Shown here: piece after piece, positions 51,951-62,383 of the stretch | Numbering within the stretch: the first letter of the stretch is position 1 | Layout: each line of letters starts with the position of its first letter | Assembly: GCA_019454045.1 (NCBI GenBank) | Contig: SKCR01033643.1 | Coordinates: forward strand, 186,001 to 250,000 | DNA length: 64,000 bases | From: Zanthoxylum bungeanum | Taxonomy: Eukaryota; Streptophyta; Magnoliopsida; Sapindales; Rutaceae | Reading direction: 5' to 3' | Translations under genes and position numbers: made by a program | Notes under the pieces: model-generated | Databases searched by the model: none | Told to the model about the DNA's origin: nothing | Seen by the model: the letters and a program-made list of their open reading frames with translations, nothing else

Positions 51951-52429
51951 AATCAAATATCAAAGAAGTTTCAGTTCACACTAGTTTTTTAGCTGGGTTC
52001 TTGTTTGTAATAAAGTGATGTGGGGTTGAGGTTGGCTTTAGGCTTTGGTAAGCGTGAAAGTAACTTTTGATTCTCTTCAACATAGGCAATGCTAACACAC
52101 AAGGTGAAGGGATTTTAACATGCCACGTGTCCTTATTAAGATGAAACTATATTCACTGGATTTTTTAATTTTTTTTGTTTGTTTGTTCTGGAGGTTTCTT
52201 TGCTGGCATTGTTTACTAATCTGTGCCATGTGCAAGGTAATTCATTTGACTTTTATTTGAGTGGTTGGTTATTGTATTGGCTTACTACTGGTCTTGCTTT
52301 AATTAATTCACTTGTTAATTATTACCGATTTGGCGGTTGAATGTGGGTTCCACATCGTTTTAGCTGGGGAAATTCCCCCACCCGACCCAATAACAATCAA
52401 AATGATAATAAATTTTCTATAATTGGCTT

Positions 52430-53190
52430 GTGAAATCGAAAACTAAAAATGAAAGCCTCGTAAGAGTTTGTATAGAAATAATGCGAGTAGTCTCATATTT
52501 AAAATGTATATGGAACATGAAAGTTTTATAAGTGTTTTCTAAATATTTATATTAAATTGGAAAAAACAAGTGGGCTTGGGCTTGATGGATGGTTAGTTTG
52601 GTATTAGATTTAATTAATATATATTTCATTAAATCAAAGATGAGCCTTGATTAAATACCTTATTTTATATACGTTTTCCTTAATTTAAATTTTTGGATTT
52701 GAATCAGAAGGGTGCGTCTGATCAACACAACCCTTTTGAGAAATTGGAAAACGTTTTACAACTCTTCCTATATAAACAGAGCAGTTGTCACATAGATCAT
52801 AGACATATTTTGTGAACAGAAAGTAATCTTCCATACAAATAAATTCGTTTGATCTTGAAAACAAATACCAAGTAAGTTCGCCAGAGATCGAATTTTCAGT
52901 GCAGAATCTTCGATTATCAGATTGTTGAATCCTGGTGACAGACGTCCGAAGAACTACAAGCACAAGAGTAGGAGCGAATTTATGCTATAGGACATAGCCT
53001 TCTGTGCTAGCCTCAATCTACAAAGTCAGCCTGTTGTTTTTTATTTACTTGCACTGTAAGTTTTTGTTGTTGATTTTGATCACTTATTTTTAAGTTTCTG
53101 GTTTAATTTGTATTTCGTTTATAAATTTCTATTTTCAATAAAACAATTACATTTTTGATGGTTCTTCAACAAGCCAAACAAAAATAGAGA
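52430..53190 (+). repeat. LTR-like insertion in the duplicated upstream region
   Basis: This stretch is absent from copy 1 of the duplication. It has a TATA box (CCTATATAAACAGAG, about 52768-52782) followed by a leader-like sequence with TTACTTGCACTGTAAG, as in Copia LTRs. The 92-codon minus-strand frame inside (52685-52963) has no motif and is not taken as a gene. The ends are not resolved. Confidence 0.45.
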
Positions 53191-53456
53191 AGCTTATTAG
53201 TTATTACCATTTTTAAATGAAAAAGCCTGGAAGTTTTGTCTGGGATAAGTAATGTGGGTAAATGGTAGCCAGTAAAGCAGCCAACTGGCAGCCAACCAGA
53301 CTCAAATTTCGAAAAGCCAATGCCATTTTTACGCCTACGCGGGGAGTTTAATTTATTGTTAACAGTCAATTGTTGCACTGAAATAGAGATTGGGGACTAA
53401 AACTCGTCCTTTTTGTGTGGCTTACAAGGAGCACGAAATTCCGAAAACCTTATGTC

Positions 53457-54279
53457 CAGTGGCGTATCCAGAAATTTTAGTTAGTGGGGGTAAAAAAAAT
53501 TTATAATCAAAATAATATATAATTAATTCATACATATTTTTTTGAAATTACAAGATATCCTTATACTTTTGAAAATTATGAAATAGCCATTAGTTTCTAA
53601 ACTTATAAATTAACCCAAAATTTTCAAAACTATATTTTTATCCATAATTTCTAAAAAATACCAATTTATCCTAAAAATTTAAGTAAGATTTTTTTAAAAA
53701 AAATTATATATTTTAAGTTAATGTAGTATATTATATACTAAATTTCCGCTAATTTATTATATATTTAATCACTTTTTTAATTAAATTATTAAAAGCCTAG
53801 TACTAAAATGCAACATTTATGCTTTGAACAACTATAAATAAAAAATAATTATACAAAATAATTATATTAATATTAAATATGAATATTTTATATATAACAA
53901 CTATACACGACGTTATTTAGTAAAAGAATCACTACAAATATATCAATAAATTAGAAAATCAAGAACCAAACCTAAGTATAAACATAGTTATTTTTATTTT
54001 TATTTTTATTTAAATGTAATGGAATCCCTATTCTTTTGCAAATAGAAAAACACATAAATGATTGGATTTAATATGAAAAATAATCAAATATCTATACACA
54101 TATAATTAAATATAATTATTTTAGATATGTTTAAGAAATAAGATTGATACAAAAGTGTATTGGAATTTTTTTAATTAATTTGGACTTGGGCCTATATATT
54201 ATATTAAAAATACAATTCAAAAAATTAAAAAATAATATATTTATGAGTGTGGTTTAATTATTTATATTTTATAATATTA

Positions 54280-54347
<68 letters not shown>

Positions 54348-54403
54348 CTTGTGGGTCCAGTGGGGGCAACTGCCCCACTAGACCCTAAGTGGCTCCGCCA
54401 CTG
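53457..54403. mobile_element. Non-autonomous hAT element, 947 bp, with exact 8-bp TSD
   Basis: Begins CAGTGGCGTATCCA and ends GGCTCCGCCACTG, i.e. the CAGTGGCGGA-type terminus of a widespread plant hAT group. It is flanked by exact CTTATGTC (53449-53456, 54404-54411). The interior is very AT-rich, with (TA)n at about 54285-54315 and a T/A run after it; no transposase frame. Subterminal inverted pieces (CAGTGGGG...CCCCACT) are near the ends. Confidence 0.92.
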
Positions 54404-54411
54404 CTTATGTC

Positions 54412-54979
54412 ACCATATTATTAAGAACAAAATCATTGTAAGATCAAATTAAACTCTAAAAAATCTAATTCTTTCAAAACTCTTCTTTATTTTTTGACGG
54501 AATTTTGTTAGCTATATTATTCATAAAGGAAATCCATCCTTAATCGCTAATTTAGCTAAACATGACTGTGTGTATTTTAATTTATCATCAAAAACTTGTT
54601 ACAATGAATGTTTATAATCTTTTTTATAAGATGTTAACCATAAACCTACACAAATAAAGTATCATAAACTAAATCTAATAAAGCAAACATAATGAAATCA
54701 TAATTTGAACAGATTTTCCATAAACAGAATTAAAAACCACCGTGAATATCATGCGGGGTGTTGTATTGCTTTTATAATGAATGTTACAGAAGGTGATTGA
54801 GATAAATACAATGTGTTTGAGATAAGTTTAAGTCTACAATCATGATACAACGAGTTATGTTTGAAATGAGATTAGGTTTTATCCTTATCATAATTAACTA
54901 ACTAAATTAATCCTAAAAGTAAAATAAGACTTTTTCGTACATGTGTTTTAAAATAACATTAAAGTTCAACCAATGATCT
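54412..54979. other. Intergenic spacer
   Basis: AT-rich, no recognisable gene or repeat. Confidence 0.45.
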
Positions 54980-56055
54980 TGTTAGTTCCATTTTTATTGG
55001 CATGTGTCCGTGACAAAATGAGTTCAATTGAGTTGTAATCTATCATGAAGCTCTTTGTGCAATTGGACTGGTTTTTGGCTGCTGTGCATCAGACATGCGT
55101 TCGTGGTGCGTTCGTTTCAGCATTCGAACGTGTGGCGTTAGTGGCACGTTCTGCTTTGGGTTCGAACGAGAGCATTCCAGAGAGCAAACGTTCGAGGCAC
55201 GTTCTTGGTGCGAGGTCATTCCAAAGAGCTCACGTTCGTAGTGCGTTCAAGTGGTGTTCGAACGGGCCTTCACAGAAAGGGCGCGTTCGTGGAGCGTTCT
55301 AGTATGCGTTCGAACACGACTGCGATCTAAACGCGTTTTTGGCCTTTTTCACTTTGAAAAACTCTAGCTTTTCACCCTACCTATAAATATAACTTGTAGC
55401 CACCATTCCCCTTCAGTTGAAATAGTTGAAATAATTTTTCCTTGAGCCAAAATCTCTCAAAGCTTTCAACCTTATTTGAATCCACCATTGAAGACTTCTT
55501 CATCTTCTTGTCTTCTTCATTAATGGTGTGATTCCATCTTTGTTAAACCTTCAACACAACTTAACTCAAATCCCCTAATCCTTTAGAGTTCTTTAGGAGG
55601 AAGTTTGGTAGTCGGAGTTCCGGCGTCATTGGTGATAAAATCTACTCAGAGACTTCAGAGGTTCTGAAGAATATCGTGGGTCGCGGGCTTGAGGAGTTGC
55701 CTTGAGTTCTTGCAGTATTGAGGTACTTGAGTCGGTGGAGTTGCCACCATAGATCTTGACCATCGCTGTAAATTTTTCTCTATGTAGTGGATTCGGGTGG
55801 TAGCCTATACCCGGAGTGGTTTTTTTACTCGCAAGAGTTTTCCCCTTCGTCACCAAAATTATTGTGTTGATTTTGTGTGATTGATTAATTTGCTGCTTTA
55901 ATATTATTATTATTGTTTTTTATTTGCAGCATAATTAATTGTTGGATATTGTGGTTGCCTGTTAATTTATCCATAGTAGCAGTAATCAGGACTTGTCTTG
56001 TTTATTATTTGTAATTCCGCATAGGGTCATAACCTAGGCTAATCGTGAATTTTCA
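54980..56055 (+). repeat. 5' LTR of gag-only element copy 2
   Basis: Starts TGTTAGTTCC, ends GAATTTTCA, about 1076 bases; TATA box at 55382-55390. It contains a shortened and more mutated version of the GTTCGAAC palindrome region (about 55110-55320). Confidence 0.9.
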
Positions 56056-56056
56056 A

Positions 56057-56069
56057 TGGTATCAGAGCC
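56057..56069 (+). other. Primer-binding site of copy 2
   Basis: TGGTATCAGAGCC, one base after the LTR. Confidence 0.95.
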
Positions 56070-56095
56070 TGAACTCGATCCTTGACCCGTTAGAT

Positions 56096-56465
56096 ATGGA
56101 ACGTAGTCAACCCTTAAATTGTCCGCCATTTTTTGATGGCAAAGAATATTTACATTGGAAGGTTCGCATAAAGGCGTTCCATAAGTCCTTAGATGAGAGG
56201 GTCTGGATGACTGTTGAACATAGGTGGAAACCTCTCGTTGTTGTTGTAGATGAGGTCTCTTTCCCTAAAGATAAACTGACATGGACCAATGATGAATTTG
56301 ATGCTAGCAATAGGAACAACAAGACTGTTAATGCCATACATGGTGCTGTGTGCTCAGTTGAATTTAGGAGAATCTATATGTGTGAGATAGCCAAGGATGC
56401 TTGGGAAATCCTGCAAACTGTGCATGAGGGCACATTGTCTGTTAAAAATAATAGACTCCAGGATT
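56096..56465 (+). pseudogene. Gag of copy 2, N-terminal part (before the LARD)
   Basis: Opens MERSQPLNCPPFFDGKEYLH, matching copy 1 residue for residue over long stretches (for example WTNDEFDASNRNNKTVNAIH), and stops in the middle of the gag domain at the LARD target site GGATT. The frame continues into the LARD LTR until 56623 by chance. Confidence 0.88.
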
Positions 56466-57072
56466 TGTGGATGCTGGATTTCGGCCGAGGTCCACAATCA
56501 GAATTTGTAGGTTGGGGGCATCAGCGATCCTGCAAGACAAAGCGGAGTGAGCGGGAGAAGACTGCCCACCGGTGTGGTGGGTGCCGGGGGCACTCCGACG
56601 CTCAAGTCAGTAGTGTGAAATGAGCAGTAAATATGTAAAATGTGAAAGCAAGGTTTGCTATTACCTTGACTTTCTTTGGGTGGCCGTGAGGGCGGAGGAA
56701 AGTGTTTAGGAAATGTGAAGCTCTGAGAGCTTGTGTCAGAGAGCAGAAGCTGTAAGAGAGAAGTCAGGCTTGTTCTCCCCCCTTTCTCGAATTGTGTTTG
56801 TAATTTATAGTTGAAGATGAGTGACTTTCGCAGCTGGCATAAGTCCCACAATGTGCTAAGATATCACTATTTAATGATCAAAGTGGAGCATTATAATTAT
56901 GATCAGGGTAAGTGGGGAATGTTAGGTAAGGTCTTGGCTTTATGTATGAATTAAGTGGAATAAGGTTTTATTGGGCTTTATCCTGGGCTTTCATCTCTGT
57001 CTATGGGCTTTATCTGACATTGGTTTCGAATGGAAAGACAGTTTTGCCCATGGCCCAAATTTGGCACGTACA
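56466..57072 (-). repeat. 3' LTR of the LARD
   Basis: Plus-strand ends TGTGGATGC...GCACGTACA. Only a handful of differences from 61776-62383, so the insertion is recent. The ~117-codon frames shared by both LTRs are LTR sequence, not genes. Confidence 0.92.
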
Positions 57073-57096
57073 GTTTGTCCCCTACTCTCTAAGTCA
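57073..57096 (-). other. Polypurine tract of the LARD
   Basis: The minus strand reads AGAGAGTAGGGGACAAAC directly before the 3' LTR. Confidence 0.7.
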
Positions 57097-57229
57097 AGAA
57101 GTCCTTGACTTGGAGAGTATTTCAATATATGTCGAATAGAACAAGATGTAAGAGTACCAGTCAAGAATGTACTAGTTCATATTTCATACGACAGGTGTAA
57201 ACCGGACAGAGGAAGCCCAGGTCTTCAAG

Positions 57230-58315
57230 TTGACTCGGCATGATTCATGGGGAATGTCCCCAGTCGATTGAACCTGATGAAGGTCAGGATAATCCCCATA
57301 CTATTGGTCAAAGGAATAGGGGAGTCTTCAATGTTGTCTGGTCCAGATGAAGGTCATATATTGACTCTACTTGAGCCATGGGGGATGTCCCCAGTCGACT
57401 GAACCATAAGACGATTCATGTCTTACATTTGACTATACACGAGCCATGAGGAATGTTCTCAGTCGACTGAACCATATGAAGGTTCAGGATAATCTCCATA
57501 CTACTAGTCAAGGACCAGTGGAGTCTTCAAATTTTTATAGACCAGATGAAGGTCATATGTTGACTCTACATGAGCCAATGAGGAATGTTCCCAGTCGACT
57601 GAACCTGATGAAGGTCAGGATAATCCCCATACTACGGGTCAAAGGACCAGGGGAGTTTACAATGTCTTCTGGACCAGATGAAGGCCAGGTCTTCAACTTG
57701 ACTCTTCATGAGCCAATGGGGAATGTTCCCAGTCGACTGAACCTGATGAAGGTCAGGATAATCTCTATACTACTAGTCAAGGACCAGTTGAGTCTTCAAA
57801 TTTTTATAGACCAGATGAAGGTCATATGTTGACTCTACATGAGCCAATGGGGAATGTTCCCAGTCGACTGAACCTGATGAAGGTGGATAATCCCCATACT
57901 ACGGGTTAAAGGACCAGGGGAGTTTACAATGTCTTCTGGACCGGATGAAGGCCAGGTCTTCAACTTGACTCTTCATGAGCCAATGGGGAATGTTCCCAGT
58001 CGACTGAACCTGATGAAGGTCAGGATAATCTCCATACTACTAGTCAAGGACCAGTGGAGTCTTCAAATTTTTATAGACCAGATGAAGGTCATATGTTGAC
58101 TCTACATGAGCCAATGGGGAATGTTCCCAGTCGACTGAACCTGATGAAGGTCAGGATAATCCCCATACTACGGGTCAAAGGACCAGAGGAGTTTATAATG
58201 TCTTCTGGACCAGATGAAGGCCAGGTCTTCAACTTGACTCTTCATGAGCCAATGGGGAATGTTCCTAGTCGACTGAACCTGATGAAGGTCAGGATAATCT
58301 CCATACTACTGACTA
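57230..58315 (-). repeat. Tandem array A of the LARD: dimeric ~268-bp repeat
   Basis: The anchor CAGTCGACTGAACC (with variants) recurs at 57261, 57392, 57460, 57592, 57730, 57861, 57997, 58128 and 58266. The later intervals alternate 131-132 and 136-138 bases, so two related half-units make a repeat of about 267-269 bases. The half-units differ in GATAATCCCCATACTACGGG versus GATAATCTCCATACTACTAG. Frames at 57446-57832 and 58054-58320 are translations of the repeat. Confidence 0.9.
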
Positions 58316-58429
58316 GATGATGTCGGCTGAGATGATCAATAAGTCTTAAACTACAGAGGTGTAGTGTCGATTGGGATCAATGTTACGCTTCAAGTTACAC
58401 GTTGAGATGTTAAATAAGTAATTCTTAAT

Positions 58430-59745
58430 TAGTCTCAAGTCAAGGAGGTGTTATACACGCATGAAATCCATAATAAATCTCAAGCTACACTCATGTAGAT
58501 GTCGATTGGGAAAGACATCATACATCAAGCTATTCACGCATGAAAACCACAATAAATCCCAAGCTACACTCAAGTGGATGTCGATTGGGAAAGACATCAA
58601 ACATCAAGCTATACATGCATAAGGCCCACAACAAATTCCAAGCTGCACTCAAGTAGATGTCGATTGGGAAAGACATCAAACATCAAGCTATTCACGCACG
58701 AAAACCACAATAAATCCCAAGCTACACTCAAGTAGATGTCGATTGGGAAAGACATCAAACATCAAGCTATTCACGCGTGAAAACCACAATAAATCCCAAG
58801 CTACACTCATGTGGATGTCGAATGAGACACATATCAAGCTCGAAGCCATACACACAAAGGATCCACAACAAGTCCCAAGCTACACACATATGGATGTCGA
58901 ATGGGACAAACATAAAGCATCAAGCCATACACACATAAGATTCAAAACAAGTCCCAAACTACAGATGTAGATGTCGATTGGGACAAATACCAAGCATCAA
59001 ACCATACACACATAGGATCCACAACAAGTCCCAAACTACAGATGTAGATGTCGATTGGGACAAATACCAAGCATCAAACCATACACACATAGGATCCACA
59101 ACAAGTCCCAAACTACAGATGTAGATGTCGATTGGGACAATACCAAGCATCAAGCCATACACACATAAGATTCAAAACAAGTCCCAAACTACAGATGTAG
59201 ATGTCGATTGGGACAAATACCAAGCATCAAACCATACACACATATGATCCACAACAAGTCCCAAACTACAGATGTAGATGTCGATTGGGACAAATACCAA
59301 CCACACACACATAGGATCCACAACAAGCCCCAAACTACAGATGTAGATGTCGATTGGGACAAATACCAAGCATCAAGCCATACATGCCTAAGATCCATAA
59401 CAAGTTCCAAACTACACATGTAGATGTCGAATAAGGCACACATCAAGCATCAAGTCATGCGCATAAGATCCACAACAAGTCCCAAGCTACACATGTAGAT
59501 GTCGAATGGGACAAACATAAAGCATCAAGCCATACACACATAGGATCCACAACAAGTCCCATGCTACACATGTAGATGTCGATTGGGAAAAACATCAAAC
59601 ATCAAGCCATAAAGCATAAGATCTATAACTAGTCCCAAGCTACATATGTAGATGTCGATTGGGAAAAACATCAAACATCAAGCCATACATGCATAAGATC
59701 TACAACTAGTCCCAAGCTACATATGTAATGTCTATTGGGACAAAT
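58430..59745 (-). repeat. Tandem array B of the LARD: ~77-bp repeat, about 17 units
   Basis: The anchor TGTCGATTGGGA (or TGTCGAATGGGA) recurs at about 58501, 58580, 58658, 58738, 58817, 58896, 58973, 59050, 59127, 59203, 59280, 59349, 59426, 59501, 59578, 59654 and 59730. Spacing is 75-80 bases with one 69-base unit. Between anchors are CATCAAGC, CCACAACAAGTCCCAAGCTA and similar. Left units (78-80) and right units (75-77) form two subtypes. Confidence 0.92.
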
Positions 59746-61754
59746 TGACTTGATGAAAGTCCAAAAGAATTTTCATACTACCTAACTTGATAAAGATTGG
59801 TCGATTGGACCTAAAGGAGATCCAAGAAAGTTTTTTCATTCTACTAGGAATGATAAAAGATTCCCTATGTAGTATGGAGTTGGCAATATTAAACCAATGT
59901 AGCATGAAGATGATGACTAACCTTTGACTTAGTCTGGAGGAGTTGATAATCATTCCAAGTAGTCTAGGGGTGTTGGGAATTTTCCATGTAGCCTGAAGTT
60001 GATAGCCATCCACCTTGTAGTATGTGGATAATAGTATGAACCAATGTTTTATCATCCTGTCGTATAGGCTTCTGTCAAATGAACTAGATGTTGATTACTC
60101 AATGTGGCCAGTTATTACACGTGTGCTTGTGAAACTAAATTGTTTGGAGAAAATGATGGACTTCATTCACCAATTTAGAGTGGAATTATCATTGGTTTAT
60201 GCAAGTTGGCTGGCTTCATTCGACAACTGTTCTTTGTTGGGTGGAGTATGGCACACGCAATGGAGTCCTTTGTCAAAATTGGTGAATGTGCCATGTTTTC
60301 ATTCTACTTAATTTGTTTGTTTGTTTATTTTGAGATAAAGGGTAGCTTGATTCCCTCTCTCACATGTGTTGTTAAAATAAAGTTTCCTCTTCTCAATACA
60401 TTTGTCTTCTTTCAACGTGGGTAGCTGGAAAATGGTATCTCTCCTCACACATTATCTTGTTCTTTGTAGTAGTTTCACGTGGGTTATGTGAAAAGCTTTG
60501 GCGTTTGGATTTTTGGGCATGAATGAGGTGGCTTTTGATTGATGTAGTATGCGTTTGGCGTGTGGTAGTATGGGGAAATGTGGTGTGTGGCAGTATATGC
60601 TTTTGTTTTTATAATGAACAAAGTTTGAGACCTAATATATTGAAGTCCATCATTTTAAAACTGGCCCCACCTTGCTATTCTCTTTTTCTTCTTTTGGGCA
60701 AAATCTTCTTTGCTTTCTTTTTAATCTTCTTTCTCTGCCAATTCCCTATTCTTTAGTCAAACAACAAAGCTAAACTGGCCCACCTTGCTTTTTTTTTTTT
60801 TTTTTATTTTTATATCACGCCAATTTCTTTTTTTTTTTCTTTTTTTTATATCACGCCAATTTTTCTTTTTTTTTACCTGCCTCTTCATTGATCATTTTGG
60901 CCTAACTTTCAATTTTTTTTTTAGCATGCTTGATTTTTTGCAGTCTGCATACGACTATGGACTACATATGGCAGAGTGCTTCATGCAAGTGTAGACTGGC
61001 AACTACGTATGTAAACAGTGGTTGTGTCCAGCTTCTTTCTTGTGTGAGAGACCATAATTGGCTTAGACAGTGGGTTTTCATGTAGTCTGGAGGAGATGAA
61101 AAACTTTTCTTGTAGACTGGAGGAGATGACAATCCTTCCACGTCCTCGGGAGGAGATAACAATCCTATTTGCATTGCGTGAAGCAGATGACACCTTTCAT
61201 ATCATATGAAGAAGATTGGAATTCATCTCTGTCGTATGACGAATATGGCTATTCTCCCACGTCTTTGGGAGCTGATGATTCAAAGGAAGGAGTGCTGATG
61301 TTATCTTGATTTGGATTTTCCTTATTGGTAGTTTGACTCCAGGTAGACTGGAGAGGATTACTCCAACATTTCCATTCACATGGAAAATGTGTCTTGTTGT
61401 GAAAGGTCGGCCGGTGAAACGTGATGACTTTTTTGGTGATTAAATGGATGGTTGTTCGATGATGAATTTTCACTCGCCATATTCCTGAATGCTCGTAAGA
61501 GATTGGGTTTGACAAGATAGTAGAAATGACTTGTAGTCTCATGTGACTTGTAGTCTCACGCCCTTCAGTGGCTGAAGAAAGAATTATGTTCCAAATACTA
61601 TTGAAGATTATTATTGGAGTTTTACATGGATCAATTTTCATCTTTCATTCATCGTAACTGTTTTGTAGAGTGGCTATTTGTGCAACCACAGGATCTGATG
61701 TCTGTTTGTAAGGATTGTAGACTGAGTGGTCTTTGCTTGCTATGAATCGCTAAG
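59746..61754 (-). other. Unique noncoding part of the LARD interior
   Basis: Two kilobases without a recognised protein. It contains several AGGAGATGA/TAGTCTGGAGG short repeats (for example 61083-61190) and T-rich stretches (60790-60930). In the first part TAGTATGGAGTTG/TAGTCTGGAGGAG variants recur (59870-60010). Confidence 0.6.
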
Positions 61755-61772
61755 GCCCCACGGTGGGCGCCA
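61755..61772 (-). other. Primer-binding site of the LARD (tRNA-Lys)
   Basis: The minus strand reads TGGCGCCCACCGTGGGGC, three bases outside the 5' LTR. From general knowledge it is fully complementary to the 3' end of plant tRNA-Lys(CUU), which ends ...CCCCACGGTGGGCGCCA. Confidence 0.85.
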
Positions 61773-61775
61773 AAT

Positions 61776-62383
61776 TGTGGATGCTGGATTTCGGCCGAGG
61801 TCCACAATCAGAATTTGTAGGTTGGGGGCATCAGCGATCCTGCAAGACAAAGCGGAGTGAGCGGGAGAAGACTGCCCACCGGTGTGGTGGGTGCCGGGGG
61901 CACTCCGACGCTCAAGTCAGTAGTGTGAAATGAGCAGTAAATATGTAAAATGTGAAAGCAAGGTTTGCTATTACCTTGACCTTCTTTGGGTGGCCGTGAG
62001 GGCGGAGGAAAATGTTTAGGAAATGTGAAGCTCTGAGAGCTTGTGTCAGAGAGCAGAAGCTGTAAGAGAGAAGTCAGGCTTGTTCTCCCCCCTTTCTCGA
62101 ATTGTGTTTGTAATTTATAGTTGAAGATGAGTGACTTTCGCAGCTGGCATAAGTCCCACAATGTGCTAAGATATCACTATTTAATGATCAAAGTGGAGCA
62201 TTATAATTATGATCAGGGTAAGTGGGGAATGTTAGGTAAGGTCTTGGCTTTATGTATGAATTAAGTGGAATAAGGTTTTTATTGGGCTTTATCCTGGGCT
62301 TTCATCTCTGTCTATGGGCTTTATCTGACATTGGTTTCGAATGGAAAGACAGTTTTGCCCATGGCCCAAATTTGGCACGTACA
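61776..62383 (-). repeat. 5' LTR of the LARD
   Basis: 608 bases; TATA box on the minus strand (CTATAAATTA, about 62112-62120), oriented towards the primer site. Confidence 0.92.

Larger units (their letters stand above)
51620..53440. repeat. Second, gene-less copy of the membrane-protein upstream region
   Basis: Same blocks and order as 49748-50410, but expanded by a SINE (51665-51950) and an LTR-like insertion (about 52430-53190). The similarity fades at the TATA-box side near 51600, and no second membrane-protein frame follows there, so only the upstream part remains. Confidence 0.78.
56466..62383 (-). mobile_element. LARD-type non-autonomous LTR element, 5.9 kb, tRNA-Lys primer site, TSD GGATT
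   Basis: Nearly identical LTRs (56466-57072, 61776-62383) and exact duplication GGATT (56461-56465, 62384-62388). The primer site and polypurine tract show that it runs right to left. The interior (4.7 kb) has no gag, protease, integrase or polymerase motif in any frame. It is largely two tandem arrays plus unique noncoding sequence. The term LARD fits: long LTRs, long noncoding interior, presumably mobilised by an autonomous relative (by primer type, probably a gypsy element). Confidence 0.9.

Noticed and set aside
52685..52963. 92-codon minus-strand frame
   Set aside because: No motif; it overlaps an LTR-like promoter on the plus strand and is absent from the other copy of the duplicated region.
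58959..59446. Repetitive peptides rich in YLSQSTSTSVVWDL/CPNRHLHL
   Set aside because: They are translations of array B in different frames, with no start or coding signal.
58430..59745. CRISPR-like regular spacing in the 77-bp array
   Set aside because: Whole units, not just short repeats, are alike; there are no unique spacers, and the context is a plant LTR element.
60785..60994. Phe-rich 69-codon frame
   Set aside because: Translation of long T-runs in the LARD interior.
61808..62161. 117-codon minus-strand frame, also present at 56498-56851
   Set aside because: It lies inside both LTRs of the LARD and is duplicated with them; the composition is not protein-like (Pro/Ser/Leu runs) and no domain is visible.
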